Of a stretch of 64,000 nucleotides of DNA, positions 22,000 through 33,941 are shown one piece after another. Below the pieces are notes generated by a model. It did no database searches. It was not told the DNA's origin and saw only the letters and a program-made list of their open reading frames with translations. Every line of letters starts with the position of its first letter. The first letter of the stretch is position 1. The translations under genes and the position numbers were made by a program. Origin of the DNA: Physcomitrium patens (Eukaryota > Streptophyta > Bryopsida > Funariales > Funariaceae); the NCBI RefSeq assembly GCF_000002425.4, contig NC_037253.1, forward strand, positions 1,889,421 through 1,953,420, read 5' to 3'.

Positions 22000-24744
22000 C
22001 TTTTTGCTTCATGTTGCCGATTGCACATGGTTTGTTTGTTTGTTTTGTTGTGCAAAATCAACAACTGTAACTTAGACATCAACATGGCTTATTTGTTTGC
22101 AACTGCTATTGAAACTCCGGATTGCAGTCTACGCTGTGAATGTCTGCATGCAATTGTCAGATCAGATTCCGACTCCAGGGACACACATGGTGTTGAGAAA
22201 TTCATATTAACAAACAAACAACCCAAGCTCGGCTTCCATAAGACTCAATGTTTTACGTTACCGTGATTTCTCAAAGTTGGAGAAACTTAGATTACATCGA
22301 AGTTGGCACAGGACCCCACCCAACTCAACTCAAAACGTAAACTGCCGTCTCAGTTCAGAGATTGCAGTGGACGCTGAAGAAGAAGCTAAACCAGTAGACG
22401 TAGCAAATGCAACCGGTGTTGTAGTGGAGGCTTGGTAGGAGTGGAGGAGGGATATGATATGCTTCATATATATATATATATATATCAATTCGGTCTGAGG
22501 ATATGTGGTTTTGTCATATATGTACAGTACATGGAGTGGAGTGTATTGTGGCGATTTCTGTCTTCTCTGATGTAAAGGGTATTTTAGAGGTTAGCAGGTT
22601 TTTTCTCGTTATCGAACTGCTCGATAAAAAGGCCCATTTTGTTGTTTTTGAAGATCGATACATTTTCCATTCTTTCCATAGGATAAGGAACCAGTTTTTC
22701 AATGCTGTTGTGTTGTAGGGTCCGGTTTTTTGGGGAAACAAACAAAGAATCCGTCCATCTTTAGTAACGAGAAGGAAACACTGTTTGTTGCATTCAACTC
22801 TGATTCCTCTAACAATTCTCTCTCTTTAACTACAATTCGACATGGCCTACACAGACAGTAAGACTAGAGTTACTGTGGAAGACCATGCATCGTCACAAGC
22901 CATTTGCTGGATCGAGCTCATGGGCTTTAGAATTTTACTTACGTAATGAATCCCAGATGTACGTTTTTGTAGTAGTTTTTAATAAAAAAAGTTCGAATGC
23001 TTCGTTGATCTGAGGGCGGATACGCTGAGAGATGTTCAACCTTTAGTTGCCGGAAGAAGCTACCTATGAACTCGGACTCTCGAAACATGGAACACTTTTT
23101 TCCAACCAAAAAGAGCTCTTTATGCCTCGTCGCATCATGTGGAAGAGTCATTGACCCATGTACAAGTGACCCACAAAAGAGATTGCTGTGTACACAAAAT
23201 TGGGCACGCTTCTTTTCTTGCGGGAAAGGAGCACAATTTGTAACCAATCGAGCTAAGCGCTTTTGGGTGGTATTCAGTCATTTAAATCAATGGAAAATCT
23301 CAGACAATAGAATAGCATATTTATAGATATAGATATAGTTCTCTTTTCAGAAAAAAGTAGAGGGAAACTGCAAGAGCTTCTTCCTCTTCTTCTTCTTCCT
23401 TCGAATGCCCAGTCCAACATGCCGAGGAAAAGCGACCAAGTCATTGAGGCTGAGAAACGGTAGAGTTGGTCACTCGAACGAGGACCACTTTCGAGGTTTC
23501 ACCAGCAGAACTACACTGCGATTGAGAAAAAATTCAGAATCCGACGTTGGGTTGAGTGAGTTGAGCTCCAAACCCTAAATATCTTCATATTCCAGAACTC
23601 CTCTGTCAGTTGTCTGGACATGAGGGTGGTTTGTGGCTGGATGGCATGTAGGCACAAATAGGCCTGCCAGGTTATGAATTGCTGGTCAAGAGCATGAAAG
23701 ACCTAGTGGAGGAAAACTTAAACAAGGCTGATCTAAGTTGAGTTGCATCACCAGCTACCATGCACAGAATTGCAGCACTTGAAAAAGAGAATACAACAGG
23801 AGAGTCTGTTTTATAGTTATTATTTTAAAAATTCCTAAAGAATTCTCACTTCTTCAAGTCAAAGATGGTCTTGTCCGACCCTCAGTCTCTGACCCTTGAA
23901 AGAACTTCGTTGTGGAATGCATTGAAAAAAACGGTAATAATAACAATAATAATAATAATCAAAAGAACTCAATCTCCAGTGCAAAGAAACTGAGGGTCTC
24001 TGAGAGCCACCAGGTATGTATAGCAACTCAACCAGCTACTATTGATAATGTGGGGGTAGAATCAAATCTAGCTGGATAGAGGGGAATTCGACAACGACGA
24101 GGCATGCGCATTCATGAACACCTCGCAGTAAATTAAGTTTGACATCGAAGATTATTGCTTTCAGCGTGGTTGCCCATCCTGTACTGCTAATCAGAAGGAT
24201 TGTGAAGCGAAGCAAGATACTGAAAAAAAACAGAAACTTACAACATACTGTGGAATAAGTTTGCAATACGGTGAGGTTAGTCGAAGACGAGCTATTGCTG
24301 AACACCTGCAAATAAGCCATATCTGTCCCTTCAATATCAGCTTCCACCTTCCCAACGAGGCTAAAAGTTCAAGGAATTTAAAGAAAGCACACACTTAATG
24401 TGGAACTGAAACCTGACACCGTTCCCCGGTTTAATCCTGTCCTCTACTATTTTCACGGCCCAACGATTACTCCTCAGTAAAGTGAACAGGTGACGATGCG
24501 CACCACGAATTCAAGTATATGTAACTGAAAAAAAACTCTGATTAGCTGAACATGAAATATTAGAATTCTGCTGTAGCCTTTAGATTGGTCTCCAATGACG
24601 AAATCAATGATGAAATTGAATCTGAGGAATCTCACATCGAAGTTATGGTGGCAAATGAATGAAGCAGAATTGAAACTAGCATTGGGTTGTCTTTGCTACG
24701 CCTCTTTGTTGTATTGACATGCACATGCAATAAGCGGCACTCCA
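22000..24744. other. GC-richer island of unidentified sequence
   Basis: Base composition rises sharply from about 22020, as in host-gene DNA. Open stretches of 60-102 codons occur on both strands but none shows a family signature. An AT run lies at 22467-22486, a CTT-rich run at about 23377-23401 and an AAT run at about 23938-23960. It lies downstream of the pseudogene at 24745-25786 and may hold its former 3' flank or other gene debris. No intact gene is supported. Confidence 0.5.
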
Positions 24745-25786
24745 TTGCTGCATGAATCTTCAACCAAACTCCAACGTTAAAAAAACACTCTCGAATTCCG
24801 AGTGGGGTCTTTCAATGACATTTTCCTCTGGGAACAGGATGACTTTAACCTCCTGCCCCTACGCCCCAACGCTTCCAATGGGAGAGCACTGGCAGAGCAC
24901 ACGGAGGTCCTCATACGAATGCACTTCAGAGTAGTTAGAACGACCCTCTCTGCGATGACCTTCAACGGAGCACCAATCAGGAATGCCAGTGAAACGCACC
25001 ATTGAGGAGAATTCACACACTAGATTGCTGACCATGGCTTCTGTTAGCTTGATACCCCCAGTATCTACCCTTGAAAGCTCTCTGCTAGGAACTGGAGCTC
25101 CAGCGAGGTGAAGATGACAAGGCCCGCTGAAGCAGTAATTCATGCCCAGCCCTCGTGATGTTCGGAAATTGTCGACTTTAAGGGACCAACTAACAAAGTA
25201 CCATTGCCAATCTGGCCCGAAGTGGATGCAGACTGGCCAAAAATGAGGCGAGAAATGGCAGGCTCCTCGGCAACATGCGCCATGAAATAGTCGTTCTGAC
25301 TCCATGAAACGCTCTCAAACCAACCATCTCCATAGATGGATCCATGATTTGTCGATGACACAAAAATATCCCGAAGGATTTGCCCAGGTCCTAGATTTCA
25401 AGCTTCATAGGCGATGTCGCATCTTTCGCGTTACGAATTATCAGAGCTTTTGCTCCTCTAGGGTAAGGGGCAATCAAGCTGGCCCCGCTAATCTCAAATG
25501 GAAGCGGTGGCCAATCTGTAACGATGGCACTTGTGGTGTTGGGAATGCAGACTGTGGACAAAAACTTCCGCTTCGCATTCGTATGAAGATTAACCTGGCT
25601 CGTCGCCACCACCACATTGAAAACCCCTTCTTCCTGGCGGAAGGAAGTCGACACTACTTTGTTTATACTCGGAATTGCGTGAAAGGCTCGCAACACGTCG
25701 AAGTCTGTATCTACAGTAGGCTTCGTCCTCTCGTCACCGATCGGAGACATGAACTTCCCTGGCACTACTTGATCCGTGGTGCCCAT
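24745..25786 (-). pseudogene. Acylamino-acid-releasing enzyme (acylpeptide hydrolase) pseudogene, internally deleted
   Basis: The family removes N-acylated residues from peptides; it is an S9 prolyl-oligopeptidase with an N-terminal beta-propeller and a C-terminal alpha/beta-hydrolase domain. On the minus strand 25786-25391 reads the propeller N-terminus (HAIPSINKVVSTSF, WPPLPFEISGASLI, KALIIRNAKDATSP). It then shifts frame to GSIYGDGWFESVSW and HVAEEPAISR, and again to QWYFVSWSLK and YCFSGPCHLHLAG. It next jumps to the hydrolase C-terminal part (SSMVRFTGIPDWCSVEG, YSEVHSYEDL, then FPEENVIERPHSEFES and NVGVWLKIH). Some 250-300 residues, including the G-x-S-x-G nucleophile region, are missing between the halves. 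At least three frameshifts and a stop (after KLEI) are seen. No introns interrupt it. Confidence 0.85.
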
Positions 25787-26311
25787 GAACTGATACCTTA
25801 TTATCTCTTAATGCAGCACACCCCCTCATACTGCAGAGCTCATCTGAAACCGATTCGAGAGTTTCTGATGAGAAGCGATCTAGTGGCGCTGGTTGTCACA
25901 AGCCATGCCGCTACGGTTGTCAAGACCATGTCCTCCATTGCACTCAACTACATAGCCCAAAAAACTGAATGTTGAACTACAGAAGATTCAATTCTCTGAA
26001 ATGATTTCCTTTGTTCCTGCTCCGAAGTTGTGTCGCTCGTCACCTTTCGCTAGATCTTACGCAAACCTCGACAAGTAGACAACCGCAACACCTCCACACT
26101 TGTCTCACACTTTCACTCACCCAATTCTTTTTCCTTGTTACTAGCGAGCTGCATGAACTTCCACTGCCTCCATAGCAAGTGAACCTATGAGTTGGGTCAA
26201 AGATGAATCAATGAAAGAGCTTTCGTTCTTGTGGCTTTGTTTAGGTCATGAAATATTATCGTCAAAGTCTTCACCCGACGCTCATAAGGACTAGCCCTAG
26301 AGATTATTATG
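25787..26311. other. Upstream flank of the hydrolase pseudogene
   Basis: GC-richer DNA continuing the island. It would be the 5' side of the pseudogene, but I cannot identify a promoter or coding exon. The 223-codon plus-strand open stretch at 25304-25975 is the antisense shadow of the pseudogene and is not listed as a gene. Confidence 0.4.

Positions 26312-26370
<59 letters not shown>
26312..26370. repeat. (TATC)n(TA)n microsatellite
   Basis: About seven ATCT units followed by about 15 AT units; marks the left edge of the AT-rich repeat zone. Confidence 0.95.
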
Positions 26371-26372
<2 letters not shown>

Positions 26373-27299
26373 ATAGAAGACTAGCACCAAAGCTTGAGGG
26401 TCAGAGCTGATCAAGCATTAATTCCAATTGCTTTGAGAACATAACTGAACACAAATAAGAATTGAATCACACACATGAAAATGACAATGCAAGCATGCTT
26501 ACCCACAGGAATCAAAACAAAAAATATCTTCACTAATAGTAGCCACACGACAGAGGAGCTATATATACAACAAGAAAGTTTGATCCAACTAAGTTTGTAA
26601 AGATCCAGTTTCTAAATGATTTAGTCTCTATTTTAGAGCATGCTCCTATTACAATAATACCAAATCATTAATTTTGCAATAAAGTTGGTTGCATATACTG
26701 GATGTGAAACATGTTAAATGGAGGGCAAATGGTGACGATTTTTTTGTTTTGTATATACAATAGTCAAAGTTTGAAGTGGATTTAAGGTGCTTCTAAAACA
26801 AATTTGAATATCTTATACATTATCTCTGATATGATATTAGTAGATATGTGTGAGAACTATTCAAAAATGTTAGATTTTTTATTTTTTATTTTATTTTATT
26901 GAAAATATTTACCAAAATTAAAAACCAACCATTGGTAATAAAAAAATATTAATAAAAAAATAAGTTTAAATATCATATTTTAGATCTGTTTTTGTAAATT
27001 AAAAGAGTAATACTTGGTAAATTCATCTTAAGATTTTCTATTTGTAAAATTACAAAATAAAGCACTTAGAATGTCTAAATCTTTATAATATTGGAATTAA
27101 AATAAATTTTTTCAAGACAGACATGTTTTCATTTAAATAGATGGTTAAATATAACATATTTAATACCAAAATTTTAAAAGAGATGCTTAATATTTATTGA
27201 TACTATTAAAAATAGATATTATACTTTAATATATTGAAAATACATTATTTCAAGGTAGTTAATATAAATAACATAAATTATAATAATATCCTAAAAGAT
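26371..27299. other. AT-rich DNA, no gene seen
   Basis: No LTR, transposase or open frame of note; A/T runs dominate. Confidence 0.5.
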
Positions 27300-27422
27300 A
27301 ATATATTCATATATTATTAAAAAAACAAAAAAATAGAGTTATAAAAGAATAAAGAATTGGAATGGCTACTACTAAATATAAAATATAAAAAGATATTTAA
27401 AAGATTAAAAATAGCCTCATTC

Positions 27423-27464
<42 letters not shown>

Positions 27465-27650
27465 TAACTACAAAAAATATCTTATTAAAACTTTTTAGAA
27501 ACTACAAAGCTTGTAGTTCAAGCATCATTGTGTAGTAACACGACTATATGGTGAAAAGTGAAAACATAGATGTTGTTATAAAAGAGCCTAATAGGAAGAT
27601 GTAGTAGAAAAATAAGGATAAATGATAGGAAGGCAATAAAAGATTTAGTC
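27300..27650 (-). repeat. Very old family A-type LTR remnant
   Basis: Fragments such as AATTGGAATGGCTACTAC and ATTAAAAATAGCCTCATTC followed by a long TA run (27430-27460) line up with AACTAGAATGGCTATTGCC and the TATA region of the better LTRs (for example 50985-51100). The stretch at 29880-30100 is its closest relative. Confidence 0.5.
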
Positions 27651-28267
27651 TTAATGCTATCTTTTAGAGGAGGGGCTTCTATTTACTTTGTAGGAACATA
27701 AATACCTCAAATCAAGTAAATAAGATAAGTAATTAATATAGACATAATTAGGAGAGAGTTGTCAATAGATTTAAGCAAATATTATCTCAAATTACCAAAT
27801 AATGATACCTAAAGAGGACCAGTTGTCAACTTGGATCGAAATCAAACCTTAAGGAATAAAACCATGCATCTATAGCGACTCTAGGATTCTTTGAGAGATT
27901 GGACAATAGGATTTGAGATCAGACTTGCCAAGAAATTTTTAGACATTGGTTTTATGTCAATTCGATTAATATTCAGTTTTTGGAAGATTTTCAAAGTTAG
28001 TGATGTTCTCAATTGGATTAGAATTTCAAAGATAAAATCATGTTTACAAAATTGAGGGTTTCTTAAGTTTTGTGGTGTATGTATAGGTGAATTTTGGGTA
28101 GGGTGTTGGTATTCTAGTTATTAGTATGTGTACAAATTTTGAAGATAATGAAATAATTAAATCAAAGTGTGTGAAAGTTTTTGTGGATTGAGGTCTCAAA
28201 AATTAGAGTTTGAAAGTCAGTGAGTATTTTTAAGATTTTTAGCAATTTGTCAATTGGATTGAAGTAT
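27651..28267. other. AT-rich DNA with one diffuse repeat
   Basis: Phrases such as AATAATTAAATCAAAG (about 28151) recur loosely near 33070 (AATAATTAAATCAAGA), suggesting an old dispersed repeat. No coding sequence seen. Confidence 0.35.
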
Positions 28268-28405
28268 TTTTTGTTTTGTTTTGTTTTGTTTTTTTTGTTT
28301 ATTTGTTTGTTTGTTTGTTTGTTTGTTTGTTTGTTTGTTTGTTTTGTTTTGTTTTTTTTTTGTTTTTTGTTTTTGTTTTGTTTTTTTTTTTTTTTTTTTT
28401 TTTTT
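28268..28405. repeat. (TTTG)n and poly-T microsatellite
   Basis: TTTTG and TTTG units followed by mixed TTTTG and a T run of about 25. A 94-codon open stretch across it (28220-28504) is poly Phe/Leu/Cys/Val and is an artefact of the simple repeat. Confidence 0.95.
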
Positions 28406-29639
28406 GTGTGGAGACTAGACTTAGTTTTTAATAGTTTAGGTAAATTTTACAAACAGTTCAACAATTCAAGAAGGAGATATTGGCACTGGAAGTTCAACAT
28501 CTAGATTGGAGTAGGAGGCCTGCCAACACTCGATTAGAATTATGGATTACTTAGGATTTAGTTAGGATTTGACTTAGGTTTTAATTAAGTTAAAGGTTGC
28601 TTTGAATGGATTATTTTAAAACTATGAAACTTTTGGAACATTTTTTAATAATTAAATTGCATATCTATAAAATTCTAAATATCTAATCTAAGTCTAAAAA
28701 ACTCCTTTGAAGTATTTTAAGGAAGATATTTTTTTTCAATATATTTATACATAATTCTATTTACTTCTATTCATTTCTATGTACTAAAATAATATAAGTA
28801 TCTATTATATTATTCATTATTTTAAGTGATAAGAATTATAAGAAGTAATCATTTTTTTTCATTTGTTGATAAAGTTTAAGATCCATTAAATGACATTGGT
28901 CATAAAGTCTATTTTTATTTATTTATTTATTTATTTTTTTGTACAAAGGTAGTTGATAGGTTCTTTTAACTATTCATAATGTCCCATATTAAATCAAGAA
29001 GACGATTCTTTTTAATTGATAATTTTTGAGGCCTTCATAACTACCTTCAAAAAATAGACCTTCAAGAATAAAAAACATTGTTAATATATTTGAACAAACA
29101 TTATCACAATAGGAAGTAACAATTAGAATTGTTAATTTAATGGCTCAAAAATGCAGTTGCTCCAATTTTAAAAGAACAACTTATTATTAATTATACTCCA
29201 AGTTTTTTTTTTTTTTTTTTTGATACAAGTTAAGAACTTTAGATAAGGCATGTAATAAGTATATTTATTTTTTAAAAAAATATTAAATAAAAATTGTGGC
29301 AAAGACATGTTTTAATAGAATTAAAAATAATTTAAGAAATATTTTGCCATAAAATATTAAAGATTCTTGTAATTGATACAAATCATGAATAAATAAGAAT
29401 GACTATTAAGATAGTAATGCCATTGTCAAAATAAATTCATAAAAGCAAAAAGTTCTTTGTTATAAATCTTATAATAGAATAAAGTTTATTATTTTTATTT
29501 ATATATAATAAAATCATTATTAATAAAAAGTTTAATTTATTAATTTTTACAACTTTTAAATATTTTTTATAAATACAAAAGCCAAATTAAAAAATGGTAA
29601 TCCATAATCTCAAATATTAATTATTTTTTTCTAAAGAAG
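28406..29639. other. AT-rich DNA, no gene seen
   Basis: A T run at about 29203-29221. The phrase AAGGCATGTAATAAGTAT at about 29246 recurs as AAGGCATGTAATAAATAC at about 32190, a possible old dispersed repeat. No reliable feature otherwise. Confidence 0.4.
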
Positions 29640-30105
29640 AATAGTTTATTATTAAAAAAAAAATCAAATGTTAAAAATATATATAATAATTTAAAGGAAG
29701 ATAGTCTACAACTTTTGAAACTACAAAAATATTTCTTAAGAAGTGGACTAATCTATATTTTTTTAAAAAAAATAACTACAATAAGTTATTAATCTTGATA
29801 AACTTTAAAAGACATGAATCACAACAAAATCTTGAAGAAATAATATATTTATATGTTAATAAGTAATATAATAATAAAATAAAATAAAATATTAATAAAA
29901 TAGAAAAGAACTATATAAATATTTTTAAATATAAAAAATATAAAATATTGAATTAACACTAAAATACAAAAAAGACATTAATAAGATTAAAAATAGCCTC
30001 AATCTTGTTTTTATATATGCTAGTTACAACAGTCTTTTAGAAGCTTCCTAAAAACAATAAGTTTTGTAGTTTAAGTGTTAAGTTATAAATTATTTTTAAC
30101 ATATA
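29640..30105 (-). repeat. Decayed leader and LTR of a family A relative
   Basis: On the minus strand the leader blocks (AGTGGACTAATC and GATAGTCTACAACTTTTGA in plus reading, 29695-29755) precede LTR-like sequence (GATTAAAAATAGCCTCAATC, then a TATATATG box and AGAAGCTTCC). It resembles 27300-27650. Confidence 0.5.
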
Positions 30106-30262
30106 TTTTTAAAATTAATTTTTTTTACAAATATGTATATTTATTTCAAAAATTATTTAGATAATATAAATAGATAGAAGTAGAATTTTTTTGATTAAAA
30201 ATAGATTACCTCTTTTTCTTGATAAGACATAAGTATGTTAGAAGTTGTAGATTACATACTTT

Positions 30263-30678
30263 TGTTAGGAACATAATCCTTAGAACCTTCTAGAGACAAG
30301 TTTCTAGAACCTTTTAGAGACAAGTTTGTAGAATCTTCTAGAAGCAAGTCTCTGGAACCTTCTAGAAGCTTCTTAGTTGGTAGAAGATATTAGGGACATA
30401 GTCCTTAGAACCTTCTAGAGATAAGTTTCTAGAACCTTCTAGAAACAAGTCTCTGGAACCTTCTAGAAGCTTCCTAGTTGATAGAAGTTGCTTGAGAAGC
30501 TTCCTAAATAGAAGTATATATTGGAATCGAGGCTGAAGAGTTCTTCAGTCTCAACAACACATCTCTTGGAGCTCTAGCTCACCTCTCTGGTGTTGTTCTC
30601 ATCTGATTAATCTAGTTCTTGTCAGTTCTTCTTGAATTTCTTGTTAGATCTCGAGTCTATATTTCTGTGTCCATGACA
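30263..30678 (+). repeat. Family H-type solo LTR with an internal duplication
   Basis: It starts TGTTAGGAACATAATCC and ends GTGTCCATGACA like the 321-bp LTRs, but the first part of about 125 bp is present twice (30263-30387 and 30388 onward), giving 416 bp. GAA/TTC heat-shock-type units are therefore also doubled. Flanks ACTTT (30258-30262) and ACTTC (30679-30683) look like a 5-bp target duplication with one change. No internal region accompanies it, so it is a solo LTR. Confidence 0.8.
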
Positions 30679-30755
30679 ACTTCTAAACATATATTATTAT
30701 TAGATTTTTTTTTATTTTTAAGTCCTCTCTTCTATTTATTTTGAGTAATATTAGA

Positions 30756-30757
<2 letters not shown>

Positions 30758-30797
<40 letters not shown>
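30758..30797. repeat. Poly-T run of 40 bases
   Basis: Uninterrupted T run inside the leader of element G, where intact copies have a short T stretch. Confidence 0.95.
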
Positions 30798-31565
30798 CTA
30801 TTATCTTCTCATAAAAAAACTTATTAAATTGAAGAGTACAATTGCAAAAATATAAAAAAATAACAAAGCTAATGCTTGCAATGCATTAACATAATTTACT
30901 ACCACAAAATGTAACAAATTTGGCACAAAATAAAGATATAAAGATGATTGAAATTGATTCAATATCTACACCAAATCATATTACTTCTCCTATGATAGAA
31001 CATTATTCAAGCATTAGAAAACTAAAAGTTTTCTTGCTTGAAACATTTGATGATACAAAATCAATGTTTTGAAGATATATTAATCAAGTATAATTGGTGA
31101 TTAAACTTTAACTTTAAAGCTATCTAATTTTAATATCACTAGTTAGGTTTATTTGAATACTACATTTAAATTATGTTTTATTATGGCTTATATATTTTTT
31201 TAAATGATATGATTCAAGATTGGACAGTTTTAAGGCTTTTTTTGGCAATGTTTTGATTCATGTATAGGAAACATGATGCAACTTGTATTGCAAACAATAA
31301 GATTTTATATTTTGCAAGAAGACAATAAATTATTAATAATATATTCTTTATAATTTTGACAACTTGTAATTGATCTTAAGTGGGATGATGTTGCATTCAT
31401 CAACCAATTTTTCTATAAACTATAATATGAAGTAAAAAAGTGTGATTTTGAACTTACTTAATCCTCAAACATTGCGTCAAGAAATCAAGTTTGTTGTAAA
31501 ATATAGTAATTAGCTTTTTAAATTTTAATTTGAAAGTTTTATAAGTAGACTTGAATATTATTGTA

Positions 31566-33559
31566 TTATGTATATTCTTGCTTGAGAATGTATTAGACAC
31601 CTAATTGTCAAAGATAATTAAAAATTCAACAATAAAATCCTACCAAGTCTAATATAATTTTAAATAAACCTTAAATAATCTTTAACAATCCTAATCAAAC
31701 TTTAACTTATCTTAAAGAAATTTAAAAGAAATTACAAAAAAAACATAAAAATTCATAATTAATTTAAAAAAAAATAATATATTTTTTTAAAGAAATAAAG
31801 AAATAAAACCTTACAGAAATACTAAAAATATAATTTTAAAAAAAATAATAAAAAATCCTAAATAAATAATAAAAATAATAGTTGAAAATAAAATTTAAAT
31901 AAATACTAAATAAATCTTTAGTAAATCTTAATGAAATTCTAAAATTTAGACCAACCTCAATGAAATCTTAATAAATCCTAACCAAATCTTATATCAAATT
32001 TAAATAAAATCTCAATAAATCCTAATCAAACTTTAGATCAAACCTTAACAAAATTCTAATGAATTTCAACCAAATCTTAGATTAAATTCTAATAAAATTA
32101 TAACCAAATCTTAATCCAATCCTATACCAAATTTTAATCAAATCTTAAATCTTAAACCAACCATAATCAAAATAAGAACATTTAAAAAAGGCATGTAATA
32201 AATACTGTTATTTTTTGAGTCGATAAGTGAACTTGAAATCAAAACTTGATAAAAACATGCTTCAAGAAGCTTAGAAATGTTTCAAAGCATATTATTGTGT
32301 TATGGTTTAGCTACCATATAAAAAATAATATACATATATATTTAATGTATAATTTATTATATAATATGGTGAGAGCCACATTATTAGAATTTAATTGCTT
32401 ACAAAATATGATCAAATTCCTACATTGAAGTAATTAGTTTCAAAGGACTACTATTGAGGTTGATTTTATGTTGATAATTTTTTTATATATTTAGAGCCAC
32501 CTTTATTAGACATTGTGACTCTTAAAATCTTATTTTGTTTCTTTTATTTGATATTTAGGACACATACTATGTAAAATTTATTGAAAAAAAGATTAAAAAA
32601 AAGATTTGAGACATAACATACATGTATGAAGAGCTTTTGAGGATTGAATTGTAAATTTGAAAAGTTAATTTGAACATTCACATTTTATATGCAAAAAAAA
32701 GGTTTGAATTAATTATAAGAGCAACAACTACTTGAAGGTAGTACTTCCAAACTGAGATTTGTTAATGAACCAAGTTCATAAGAAGTTTGATTTTAGCCAT
32801 ATTTTAAGCATTTAGACGAATCTTTGGCTATTTTTTTTAAAAAATATACATTATTATGTTATAAAGCTATATACCAAATTTTATGAGATTTAAATTTTGG
32901 ATTTTTGAGATATAAAGAAAATAATACTCAAATGCTACTAAATTAAAATTTAGAGCACTTATTGGTATTTTCAAGATATTAGAGGATTGAGAGCAGATCT
33001 ATAGTTGATTATTTTTGATAATAAATCTTAAGGATATAATCTACATTTTTAATAAATTTGAAGAAAATTGAATAATTAAATCAAGACATATGAGATCTTA
33101 AAGTTTGAAAAAAAAAAAAGAACCTTTATAGATAAAGAAAGTGTAGGAGGTTTTTGGCCAAAATTTTGGATCTTTTATATATATTAAGAGATTTTTGGGA
33201 GTTAAGACTTTATAAAATATTAAAAATAGATATATAGAGCTATGATAAAATTTTGATATAAAAATGAATTTTTGAAAGGAAATTATGGATTTTCTTTGAA
33301 ATTATTGAAAATCTAACTTAACAACAAATAATTAGTTATCAAAGGATGTAAGAGAATTTTTTGATACTTTAAAAAGATTTATATATAAACCTTCTTAAAT
33401 GTAAAGAAATTTTATTAATTGAATATCATTTGATATAGTTTTATTTATTTGCCTTTTATATTAAGAATATATTATTTATTGGAGCTTGGCTAATAAATTA
33501 AAATTAAACTCTCTACAACTAAATACCAAGTATATTCCCAAATTATAAATCATGCCATA
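31566..33559. other. Unclassified AT-rich repeat DNA, with an AATCCTAA-like stretch
   Basis: At 31566 family A homology breaks off into a sequence (TTGCTTGAGAATGTATTAG) that also occurs near 33960, 41490 and 52605. From about 31640 to 32160 the plus strand is built of loosely repeated words such as AAATCCTAA, AATCTTAA and CAAATCTTA. The rest (32160-33559) shows no gene; a 60-codon open stretch at 32246-32428 is not convincing. Confidence 0.5.
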
Positions 33560-33941
33560 TACTAATGTATCAATATGAAGTATTCAAGGATCATATGATT
33601 TTTATATACAATGATTAGATTAAAATTTCTTTTTAGATAATAATACCATTTTTGAAATAAATCCATGATTGTAAGAAGCTCTTTATTATAGATCTAGTAG
33701 TTAATCTTGACTATAGAAAAGTTTTTCAAATGAAAAGCTACCAAATGGAGCTTATTATTTACTTCCATTTATGCCAATACTATATCCATAGTAAATTTTG
33801 ATGCATATGTATTCATAAAGAATATTTTTAAATAGTCAATATAATATAAGTTTGGTGCAAAAATAATTTATGTCTTCAAAGCTTCAAAAGATACTTCAGC
33901 TTCTTTGCACTACTCAAGTTTATCTTTACATGTCAAATGTT
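33560..33941 (-). pseudogene. RNase H remnant of element F
   Basis: Nucleotide-level match to copy B 47830-48205: AAGAAGCTCTTTATTATAGA, then AAAAGCTACCAAATGGAGCT and GATGCATATGTATTCATAAA in plus reading. The junction codons corresponding to DKLQW read DKLE-stop here, a different stop from that in copies B and C. Confidence 0.7.

Larger units (their letters stand above)
30120..31565 (+). mobile_element. Family A-type element G: leader and gag remnant, holding a nested LTR
   Basis: Order on the plus strand: LTR end-like sequence (about 30120-30180), leader blocks (GATTACCTCTTTTTCTTGAT; TTAGAAGTTGTAGATTAC), a nested family H-type solo LTR (30263-30678), the rest of the leader (AAGTCCTCTCTTCTATTTA), a T run (30758-30797) and a decayed gag (about 30840-31565). 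The gag shows recognisable capsid stretches in broken frames (for example the counterpart of SPxMExxxSxREPRV near 30990, and of FDGTRSKFRGFINQ near 31050). It ends abruptly at about 31565. Confidence 0.6.

Noticed and set aside
25304-25975. 223-codon plus-strand open stretch
   Set aside because: It is antisense to the acylamino-acid-releasing enzyme pseudogene, whose minus-strand frames carry clear family motifs.
28220-28504. 94-codon ORF of Phe, Cys, Leu and Val
   Set aside because: Translation of a TTTG/T microsatellite.
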